NCBI GenBank assembly: GCA_964652025.1
Contig: CAZYZX010000001.1
Coordinates: 310,001-374,000, forward strand
Direction of reading: 5' to 3'
From: JAEXOD01 sp964652025
Lineage (GTDB): Bacteria; Bacteroidota; Ignavibacteria; Ignavibacteriales; Melioribacteraceae
Length of the DNA stretch: 64,000 nt
A model generated the notes under the pieces. That model was not told the origin of the DNA and made no database searches. It was given only the letters and a program-made list of their open reading frames with translations. The translations under genes and the position numbers were made by a program. Positions 7,518 through 15,239 of this stretch are shown here, one piece after another (positions within the stretch are counted from its first letter, which is position 1; every line of letters begins with the position of its first letter).

Positions 7518-9371
7518 ATGATTAATGAAATTCAAATTTTAAGGCATGCAATAAATAATTTTAACAGTTATTATTTTGCTTTTAATAAGGATTATAAAAT
7601 TATCTGGTATAATAAAAAATGTGAAGAACTTTTTAAAGATAAAAATAGTAACTGGTTAGATATTATTTTTACCGAAAATAATATAGATTATAAAGAGTTT
7701 ATTTCCAACTTAAAAAATAAAGTAAATGATTATACTTGGGTCTTTAAATTATGTTTAAATAATATTGATGGATATTTTAAGATTACTATTTCTAGAATAC
7801 TAAATAGCCCGATAATTTATTTAGTAATAATAGAAGATGTTACATATGAAGAGAATATAAAAGAAGAGCTGCAAATAGAAAAAATGTATATGCGTAATAT
7901 TATGACAAAAATACCAGATGCCATATACATTAAAGATAAAGATAGTAAGTTTTTAAGAATAAATAAAACGCAAAAAGAAACATTGGGGGTTAAAAAAGAA
8001 GAAGACGCAATAGGTAAGGCAGATAGTGATTTTTTTACTGAAGAGCATTGGAAAGATGCTTTGAATGATGAAAGACAATTAATAGAAGGTAAGTTGCCAT
8101 TTGTTAAAAAAGAAGAATTAATTAGACACTCTGATGGAAACTTTAAATGGGTATCTACAATTAAAGCACCATTAGTTGACCAATTTGATGAAATTATTGG
8201 TACTTTGGGAATTACAAGGGATATAACTGATAAAAAGTTAACAGAATCTGCATTACTAAAATCCGAAAAATTGTTTAAATCTATATGGAATAATTCTGTT
8301 GATGGTATGCGGATATTAGACCAAGATGGGAATATTTTTATGGTTAATCCAGCCTTTTGCGAAATGGTGGGTTTATCTGAAGATGAATTAATAGGCAAAC
8401 CAATAAGCGTTTTATTTTATAAAGAATTAGATGAGATTAAAAATCCTGAAATTAAAGCAAAAAAATTAAATGAATTAAGTATTAATATTAAAAATAAAAA
8501 TATTCCGCATAGGTTTGAAAATTGCTTACATTTATGGAATGATAAGCATGTATGGTTTGAAATAACAAATGGTTTTATAGAGATTGATAATAATACATAC
8601 TTACTTAGTGTTTTTAGAGATATTAGTGAGCGAAAAAATTTTGAAAATGAATTAGAAAAATCTGAAAAAGAACTAAAAATTCTTAACAGCAATAAAGATA
8701 AATTTTTTTCTATTATAGCCCATGATTTGAAAAGTCCATTTCAAAGTATTCTAGGTTTATATAATCTTTTAAAGGAAGAATATGATAATTTATCCAGAGA
8801 AGAAGTTAAAGAAATAATTTTAAATTTAGGAAAAAGCTCGGAAAATCTTTATAATTTAATTGAAAATTTATTAGAATGGAGCAGAGTTCAGATTGGTAAA
8901 TTTGAGATTGACAAAACACTATTTAATATTACAGAACTAATAAATAAAATTATTATTTTGCTGAAAGGAAATTATATTAAAAAAAATATAGATGTTATTT
9001 TTAATACAGATAAAAAAATTTTTGTATATGCAGATATAAAAATGATAAATAGTGTAATAAGTAATTTAATAACTAATAGTATAAAATTTACACCAAGAGG
9101 AGGTAAAATAAATATTAGTATTAAAACTAATAACAATCATGCAATAATAGAAATATGTGATAATGGGATAGGAATGGAAAAAAATATATTAGAATCTTTA
9201 TTTAAGATAGAGAGTAATATTACTAGAAAAGGGACTGAAAATGAAAGAGGAACAGGTTTAGGTTTAATTTTATGTAAAGAATTTATTGAAAAAAACGGTG
9301 GGCAATTAATAGTTAGTAGCGAAGTAAATAAAGGTTCTTGCTTTAGTTTCACGTTACCATTACAAGCATAA
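7518..9371 (+). CDS. PAS-domain sensor histidine kinase
   Basis: This is a 617-residue soluble histidine kinase. It appears to contain three PAS domains: a divergent one (about 1-110), a clear one with KMYMRNIMTKIPDAIYIKDKD and the PAC-like GTLGITRDITD (about 122-245), and a third (about 252-380). Then follow HisKA with His402 in IIAHDLKSPFQSILG and a HATPase domain with ISNLITNSIKFT, DNGIGM and GTGLGL. All catalytic boxes look intact. No membrane segment is visible, so it senses a cytoplasmic cue, perhaps redox or a small ligand in a PAS pocket. The ATG at 7518 has GAGGG just upstream and is preferred to a TTG at 7500. It sits 7 bases after the sigma-54 activator, which has no receiver domain, so its phosphorylation partner is not obvious in this window. 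Confidence 0.88.
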   Translation: MINEIQILRHAINNFNSYYFAFNKDYKIIWYNKKCEELFKDKNSNWLDIIFTENNIDYKEFISNLKNKVNDYTWVFKLCLNNIDGYFKITISRILNSPIIYLVIIEDVTYEENIKEELQIEKMYMRNIMTKIPDAIYIKDKDSKFLRINKTQKETLGVKKEEDAIGKADSDFFTEEHWKDALNDERQLIEGKLPFVKKEELIRHSDGNFKWVSTIKAPLVDQFDEIIGTLGITRDITDKKLTESALLKSEKLFKSIWNNSVDGMRILDQDGNIFMVNPAFCEMVGLSEDELIGKPISVLFYKELDEIKNPEIKAKKLNELSINIKNKNIPHRFENCLHLWNDKHVWFEITNGFIEIDNNTYLLSVFRDISERKNFENELEKSEKELKILNSNKDKFFSIIAHDLKSPFQSILGLYNLLKEEYDNLSREEVKEIILNLGKSSENLYNLIENLLEWSRVQIGKFEIDKTLFNITELINKIIILLKGNYIKKNIDVIFNTDKKIFVYADIKMINSVISNLITNSIKFTPRGGKINISIKTNNNHAIIEICDNGIGMEKNILESLFKIESNITRKGTENERGTGLGLILCKEFIEKNGGQLIVSSEVNKGSCFSFTLPLQA

Positions 9372-9453
9372 AATTTTAATCTATTTATCGGCTTTAATTT
9401 TATTTATTTTTTAATTAAATTTGCAAAGGATTTTAAAATTATTGAGTAATATT

Positions 9454-11157
9454 ATGAATAATGAGTTAGAAGAAAAAAATCAAACACCAGTTAATTTTAT
9501 TAAAGCTATAATTTTAGAAGATTTAAAGACTAATAAATTTAATGGCAAAGTTCATACAAGATTTCCCCCAGAACCAAATGGATATTTACATATTGGTCAT
9601 GCTAAATCTATTTGTTTAAATTTTGGTTTAGCAAAGGAATTTAATGGAAAGTGTAATTTAAGATTTGACGACACAAATCCAAGTAAAGAAGATGTTGAAT
9701 ATGTAGAATCTATTAAAGAAGATGTACAATGGCTTGGTTTTGATTGGGAAGATAGAGAGTATTATGCATCGGATTATTTTGAACAGATATATGGATTTGC
9801 TATTCAACTAATAAAAGATGGTAAAGCATATGTTTGTGGCTTAAGCCCAGAGGAGATAAGAGAATATAGGGGAACTTTAACCGAACCTGGTAAAGAAAGT
9901 CCTTATAGGAATAGAAGTGTTGAGGAAAATTTAGATTTATTTGAACGGATGAAAAATGGTGAGTTTGAAGAAGGGAAATATGTATTAAGAGCCAAAATAG
10001 ATATGAGCTCGCCAAATATCAATATGCGAGATCCAATTTTATACAGAATATTAAAGGCTACTCATCATAGAACAGGGGACAAGTGGTGTATTTATCCTAC
10101 ATATGATTTTGCTCACGGCTATAGTGATATGTTAGAAGGTGTAACTTACTCTATTTGTACTCTTGAATTTGAAAATCACAGACCATTATATGATTGGTTG
10201 CTTGATGCAATTAATGCTAAACATCATCCACAACAAATTGAATTTGCAAGATTAAATCTTAATTATACCGTAATGAGTAAAAGAAAATTGTTACAACTTG
10301 TTCAAGAAAAGTATGTTAGTGGATGGGATGACCCAAGAATGCCAACTATTGCAGGAATTAGGAGAAGAGGGTATACACCAGAATCCATTAGAAATTTTGC
10401 GGAAAAAATTGGGGTTGCAAAAAGAGATAACGTAATAGATTTAGCATTATTAGAGCACAGTGTAAGGGAAGACCTTAATAAAAAAGCTATGCGTGTTATG
10501 GCTGTATTAAAGCCTTTAAAATTAATTATTGATAATTATCCAGATGATTTAGTTGAGGAAATGGACGCTGTAAATAACCCTGAAGATATTAATATGGGTT
10601 CAAGAAAAGTACCATTTTCTAAAGTATTATATATCGAAAGAGATGATTTTATGGAAAATCCTCCTAAAAAGTTTTTTAGGCTTAGTATTGGAAATGAAGT
10701 AAGATTAAGATACGCATATTATGTAAAATGTACACATATAGTAAAAGATGAAAATGGGGAAGTTACAGAAGTACATTGTACTTATGATCCAGAAACTAAA
10801 GGTGGTGGTTCTGCAGATGGAAGGAAGGTTAAAGGTACAATTCATTGGGTCTCTGCTGCTCATGCAGTTCCAATAGAAGTTAGATTATATGATAGATTAT
10901 TTTTGGTTGAAAATCCAGATAATACCGAAGAAGGGAAAACATTTAAAGATTATTTAAATCCAAATTCTTTAGAAATACTTAAAAATTGCTATGCAGAACC
11001 ATATTTAAGAAATGCCAATGCAGGGGAAAATTATCAATTTGAAAGATTAGGATATTTTGTTGCAGATAATAAGGAATTTACTAAAGATAATTTAGTATTT
11101 AATAGAACGGTAACATTAAAGGATACATGGGCAAAAATCGAAAAAAAGGCTGAATAA
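9454..11157 (+). CDS. glnS: Glutaminyl-tRNA synthetase
   Basis: This 567-residue class I synthetase charges tRNA-Gln with glutamine. It has the GlnRS form of the HIGH motif (PPEPNGYLHIGHAKSICLNF, about 38-57) and the KMSKS motif as VMSKRKL (about 271-277), with the typical GlnRS sequences RFDDTNP, DWLLDA and WDDPRMPT and the two C-terminal anticodon-binding beta-barrels. Length agrees with E. coli GlnRS (about 554). The ATG at 9454 is preferred; a TTG at 9421 extends the frame by 11 residues that do not look conserved. A direct GlnRS route implies that tRNA-Gln need not pass through the amidotransferase. The gene converges on gltX over a shared terminator, and a tRNA-Gln gene lies at 5034. 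Confidence 0.96.
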   Translation: MNNELEEKNQTPVNFIKAIILEDLKTNKFNGKVHTRFPPEPNGYLHIGHAKSICLNFGLAKEFNGKCNLRFDDTNPSKEDVEYVESIKEDVQWLGFDWEDREYYASDYFEQIYGFAIQLIKDGKAYVCGLSPEEIREYRGTLTEPGKESPYRNRSVEENLDLFERMKNGEFEEGKYVLRAKIDMSSPNINMRDPILYRILKATHHRTGDKWCIYPTYDFAHGYSDMLEGVTYSICTLEFENHRPLYDWLLDAINAKHHPQQIEFARLNLNYTVMSKRKLLQLVQEKYVSGWDDPRMPTIAGIRRRGYTPESIRNFAEKIGVAKRDNVIDLALLEHSVREDLNKKAMRVMAVLKPLKLIIDNYPDDLVEEMDAVNNPEDINMGSRKVPFSKVLYIERDDFMENPPKKFFRLSIGNEVRLRYAYYVKCTHIVKDENGEVTEVHCTYDPETKGGGSADGRKVKGTIHWVSAAHAVPIEVRLYDRLFLVENPDNTEEGKTFKDYLNPNSLEILKNCYAEPYLRNANAGENYQFERLGYFVADNKEFTKDNLVFNRTVTLKDTWAKIEKKAE

Positions 11158-11162
11158 AAAAA

Positions 11163-11184
11163 AGGCGATGTAAATCGCCTTTTT
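11163..11184. terminator. Bidirectional terminator between glnS and gltX
   Basis: AGGCGAT (11163-11169) and ATCGCCT (11174-11180) form a stem over a GTAA loop. A residues precede and T residues follow, so the hairpin can end transcripts from both convergent genes. The gltX stop codon (11183-11185) lies inside the T tract. Confidence 0.85.
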
Positions 11185-12634
11185 ATTTTAATACGGATAA
11201 CGCTTTTTCAATTCGTTTTATCACTAATTCTTTACCTAATATATCTAAAATATCATATAAACCTGGTCCAATTCCCATCCCAGATACCGCTAAGCGGAGA
11301 GGATGAATAATTTTACCAGCTCCGACATTATTTTTTTCAGCTACTTTATGCAGTATTTCTTCGTATTTTTCTTTAGATATATTTTCGATTTCTTTAATAC
11401 TAACTAAAAATTCATTCAAAAGGAAAGCGGAGTCACTTTTCCAACGTTTATTAATTACTTCTTGGTCGTATTCAGTAACGTCATTAAAAAAGAATGGGGC
11501 TTTTTCAAATAATTCATGAATAAATGAAATACGTTCTCGCATGCAATCAATAATTTTATCTAAATAAAGATCCGGATAATTTTTAGCAGGATTATCTCCA
11601 TTGTTGAAATTTCTAATTAGCATTAAAATTTCGCTATTAGATTTTTTACGTAAATGTTCGGCATTAAGCCAAGTAAGTTTTTCTAAGTCAAAAACCGCAC
11701 CGGATTTATTAACGCGTTCTAAAGAAAACTTTTTAATTAATTCATCTAAATAGTAAAATTCTACGTCATCACCGGCAGTCCAACCAAGCAAAGCAACAAA
11801 ATTAACTAAAGCTTCCTTTAAAAAACCTTTATCTCTAAAATCTTCAACAGCAACATCACTTTGTCTTTTGCTCAATTTTTTTCTATCACTATTAAGTAAA
11901 AGAGGCAAATGTGCAAATACTGGACGCTCCCAGCCAAAGTAGTCATACAAAATTGCATGTTTTGGAGTAGATGAAAGCCATTCTTCGCCTCTAATAACAT
12001 GGGTAATTTTCATTAGATGGTCATCTACAACATTTGCCAGGTGATAGGTCGGAAATCCATCGCTTTTTAATAAAACTTGGTCATCTATAATGTTGCTATC
12101 AAATTCAACTGTACCACGAATAACATCATCTATAATAATAGTTTCGTTTGGCTGAACGTTAAGTCTAACAACGTAAGGTTCACCGGCTGCAATTTTACTT
12201 TTAATTTCATTTTTAGATAGTGATAAACAATGTTTATCGTATTTGGGTTGAAGTTTTAATTGTTGTTGTTCTTCTCTTAATTTTTCAAGTCTTTCTGCTG
12301 AACAGAAACAATAATAAGCTTTCCCTTCATTAATTAATTGTTCAGCATATTTTTTGTAAATATCTAAACGTTCAGATTGTACGTATAAACCATAATTGCC
12401 TCCAACAAAAGGACCTTCATCAAAATTTAACCCTGCCCATTTTAATGTGTCAATTAAATTTTCAACTGCACCTTCAACAAATCTGTTTCTGTCAGTATCT
12501 TCAATTCTAAGAATAAAAGTTCCATTATTATGTTTGGCATATAAATAGTTATATAACGCAGTTCTTAACCCACCAACATGTAAATACCCAGTTGGGCTTG
12601 GAGCAAATCTTACTCTAACAGTTTCGTTAATCAT
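11183..12634 (-). CDS. gltX: Glutamyl-tRNA synthetase
   Basis: This 483-residue class I synthetase charges tRNA-Glu with glutamate. The HIGH region reads APSPTGYLHVGGLRTALYNY (about 11-30), followed by the GluRS hallmark LRIEDTDRNRF, and the KMSKS region is KKLSKRQSDVAVEDF. The motif CFC...YDKHC (about 98-130) resembles the zinc-binding insertion of E. coli GluRS. Length is normal. The ATG at 12634 fits the conserved N-terminus. It is separated from the next minus-strand gene upstream by only 26 bases, so it may be co-transcribed with the hybrid regulator at 12661. Because GlnRS is also present, this enzyme is expected to be discriminating. Confidence 0.96.
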   Translation of the reverse strand: MINETVRVRFAPSPTGYLHVGGLRTALYNYLYAKHNNGTFILRIEDTDRNRFVEGAVENLIDTLKWAGLNFDEGPFVGGNYGLYVQSERLDIYKKYAEQLINEGKAYYCFCSAERLEKLREEQQQLKLQPKYDKHCLSLSKNEIKSKIAAGEPYVVRLNVQPNETIIIDDVIRGTVEFDSNIIDDQVLLKSDGFPTYHLANVVDDHLMKITHVIRGEEWLSSTPKHAILYDYFGWERPVFAHLPLLLNSDRKKLSKRQSDVAVEDFRDKGFLKEALVNFVALLGWTAGDDVEFYYLDELIKKFSLERVNKSGAVFDLEKLTWLNAEHLRKKSNSEILMLIRNFNNGDNPAKNYPDLYLDKIIDCMRERISFIHELFEKAPFFFNDVTEYDQEVINKRWKSDSAFLLNEFLVSIKEIENISKEKYEEILHKVAEKNNVGAGKIIHPLRLAVSGMGIGPGLYDILDILGKELVIKRIEKALSVLK

Positions 12635-12660
12635 AAATGTCTTTCAATATTAGTGAATAA

Positions 12661-15033
12661 TTAATTTGCAATTTTATTTGTATAATATTTTACTTTTTCA
12701 ATAAATTCTTTGCTATCAATAGGTTTAGGAATATAATCTGTTGCACCTGCTTCAATACATTTTTCTCTATCACCTTTCATTGCAAAAGCAGTTAATGCAA
12801 TAATAGGAACTTTATCGTATCCAGGCATTTTCCTAATTTTTTCCATTGCTTCAAAACCATTCATTACGGGCATTTGCATATCCATAAGAATAAGGTCAAA
12901 CTTATCTTGCGTGCACATTTTAACAGCTTCTTCGCCGTTTTCTACTACTACAATGCTATCAAAATTATTTTTCTTTAATAATCTTGTTACAATTATTTGA
13001 GAGTGCTTATAATCTTCTGCTATAAGTATTTTAATAGTATCTTTTTTCTCAATAACTTCGCTTACTGGAGGTGGCGCATCATATCTATTAATCATAGATT
13101 TAATAACATCTGCCAAATCTTCTATATTAGTACTTCTTTTATCAAGCAGCTCTTCAAATAATCCGTCAATTTTCCTTAAGTCTTCTTGATAATTATCCTT
13201 TCCAGTATAAATAATAATAGGTAATTTAGCAAATTTACTTTCAGATTTAATCATCTTTATTAATTCAAAGCCGTTAGGATAAGGCATATCTAAATCTACA
13301 ATAGCAAGATCTAAATCTATATCCTTAATCCTATTCATAACATTTGCGCTAACGTTTTCAGCAATAGCCCTATAACCAGCAGTTTCTATGGCTTGTTTAA
13401 CTAAATTTAGTGTAGGGTAGTCATCATCAACACAAAGAACGTTACTATCTTTACGTAATTTATAGCTTGTTAATACTTCAACTAAAAAATTGTAATTAAT
13501 TGGTTTTACAAAATACTCAACAGCACCCATTAAAAACGCTTTTTGTTCTTCAGGTTCTACAGAACAAACTATAACAGGAGTGTTTTTAGAATTTGGGTTC
13601 TCGTGAATTTTTTTAAGTAATTCTAAACCATTAGTTGTTGGAATTTCAATATCTAAAATAATTGCCAAAAAGTTAAACTTTTCAATTTGTTCTAAAGTTT
13701 GTTCGGCTGTATGAACTATAGTAGGTGTATAACCCCATTTATTTAAGTAATTACTTAGTAATTTAGATGTTGCATAATCATCTTCTACAACAAGAATTCT
13801 ATTTAAGGAGTCTGAAACAGGCTTAGGCAATGCAGCAAGCTTATTTTCTAATTCAACTGGTAACTCATCGCTTTTTATAAAAAAAGAAAACGATAAACCA
13901 TTTGTTAAACTATTAGTGGCTACTAAATCATCTCCTAAAAAGGTTGAATATTTTTTAGCTAAATTTAAAGAAACACCGGATAAATTATAGTTTCTAAATT
14001 CATTAAGTTTGTTTAGTATAAATGGTTCAAAAATGCTTTTATTTTTATCAATAGGGTAGCCATTCCCATCTGCCATTATATCTACTTTTATTTTTCCGTT
14101 AGAATTAATTGAAAAAATAATAGAAATGTTGCTGCAATTAGTGGAATTAATACTATAGAAAATTAATGTATTAAGAATATATTTTAATTTTTGTTCATCT
14201 GTTTCAATATTTGTAGGTACAGATTGTTCAAAATTAACATTAAAAAATATATTTTTATCAAGTGTTTTTGTTTTAAATACATCCACAATTTCTTTAAGTA
14301 TAGATTTAAGATTAACACTCTTTTTTTCAAAAGATACTTTACCGGCTTCTATTTTAGCTAGTTCGTTAAGCTCGTTAATAGTTAGTAACAAGCTTTGTGC
14401 ATTTTTTTTAATCGTATTTACGTATTCTGATTGAGTACTAGTAAGATTTTCTTCGGTTAAAATAGAGGTAAACCCAATAATAGAATTTGCAGGAGATCTT
14501 AATTCATTAATTGTATCACTAACGTAAGTGGCAAATGATGTTTTATCTGATACAATTATACCACCTGTAGAAATAAGCCAATAATTTAATAATGCGGCAA
14601 CATAATCACTAATTTTTTTAAGTTGTTCAGTATCAGAAGAACTAAATGGAGAACGATTAGCAATTTTTAACATTCCACTTTCGGAAGGACTAATTTTAAA
14701 GTGAACACATATCTCATATGTTACAAATTCGCTAACAGAAATTTCACAATCGGAATCAGTTCCAATTGCAAAATCTAAACCTAAATTACCATATTTACAA
14801 TGTTTACAACCAAATTCTGTACCTCTTATGTAAAGTTTTCTAGCATTATGGCTTTTACCTAATACAAGATATTTATTGTTACCAATAGTTTTAAAAAGAG
14901 CTACAGATAAAAACTCGTATTCTTTAACTAAGAAATTGCAAAGATAATCTGCAAAATCATCTACGCCCTTGTTAGCTAATTGTAGAAGAGAGTTATTTTT
15001 TTCTAAAAATTCTAACTGTAAGTTGTATAACAT
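12661..15033 (-). CDS. Hybrid kinase homologue with three receiver domains; kinase part degenerate
   Basis: This 790-residue protein has an N-terminal GAF-like region (about 15-155) with four Cys (76, 79, 96, 109), a HisKA-like helix pair, a HATPase-like domain (about 278-387) and three response-regulator receivers (about 411-525, 531-648 and 665-787). In the H-box, SHELRTP of active kinases is replaced by INELRSP, so Asn176 stands where the phospho-acceptor His should be. The ATPase N-box (YILNTLIFYSIN) lacks the catalytic Asn and the Gly boxes are altered, so catalysis is unlikely. Receiver aspartates are present (about D461, D580, D718); the third receiver is the most canonical. It probably acts as a phosphorylation-controlled scaffold or relay fed by another kinase. 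The ATG at 15033 is preferred to a TTG at 15042. Confidence 0.85.
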   Translation of the reverse strand: MLYNLQLEFLEKNNSLLQLANKGVDDFADYLCNFLVKEYEFLSVALFKTIGNNKYLVLGKSHNARKLYIRGTEFGCKHCKYGNLGLDFAIGTDSDCEISVSEFVTYEICVHFKISPSESGMLKIANRSPFSSSDTEQLKKISDYVAALLNYWLISTGGIIVSDKTSFATYVSDTINELRSPANSIIGFTSILTEENLTSTQSEYVNTIKKNAQSLLLTINELNELAKIEAGKVSFEKKSVNLKSILKEIVDVFKTKTLDKNIFFNVNFEQSVPTNIETDEQKLKYILNTLIFYSINSTNCSNISIIFSINSNGKIKVDIMADGNGYPIDKNKSIFEPFILNKLNEFRNYNLSGVSLNLAKKYSTFLGDDLVATNSLTNGLSFSFFIKSDELPVELENKLAALPKPVSDSLNRILVVEDDYATSKLLSNYLNKWGYTPTIVHTAEQTLEQIEKFNFLAIILDIEIPTTNGLELLKKIHENPNSKNTPVIVCSVEPEEQKAFLMGAVEYFVKPINYNFLVEVLTSYKLRKDSNVLCVDDDYPTLNLVKQAIETAGYRAIAENVSANVMNRIKDIDLDLAIVDLDMPYPNGFELIKMIKSESKFAKLPIIIYTGKDNYQEDLRKIDGLFEELLDKRSTNIEDLADVIKSMINRYDAPPPVSEVIEKKDTIKILIAEDYKHSQIIVTRLLKKNNFDSIVVVENGEEAVKMCTQDKFDLILMDMQMPVMNGFEAMEKIRKMPGYDKVPIIALTAFAMKGDREKCIEAGATDYIPKPIDSKEFIEKVKYYTNKIAN

Positions 15034-15239
15034 ATTATGCAAGTTATTTTATTTTATAATGTTACAATTTAATAAAAAATAATTTAATATGATAATATAA
15101 TAAAATATTTTTTAATTGTTAATATTTTTATTGTAAATTATAAGTTTATTGAACTTTTATTTTAATAATTGTCTTTTATTTTAAAGAATAATTAATTAAT
15201 TTAAAATTCTATTAAATTTAGTTTATTTTAGAGGTTACA

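Noticed and set aside
7817..8398. 193-codon open frame on the minus strand inside the histidine-kinase gene
   Set aside because: It is fully antisense to a gene with intact kinase motifs, is Ser/Ile-rich and has no ribosome-binding site or known domain.
15043..15239. Possible small gene or RNA in the AT-rich gap before the T9SS-cargo gene
   Set aside because: The stretch is nearly all A and T, with no stem of any GC content and no coding frame of useful length.
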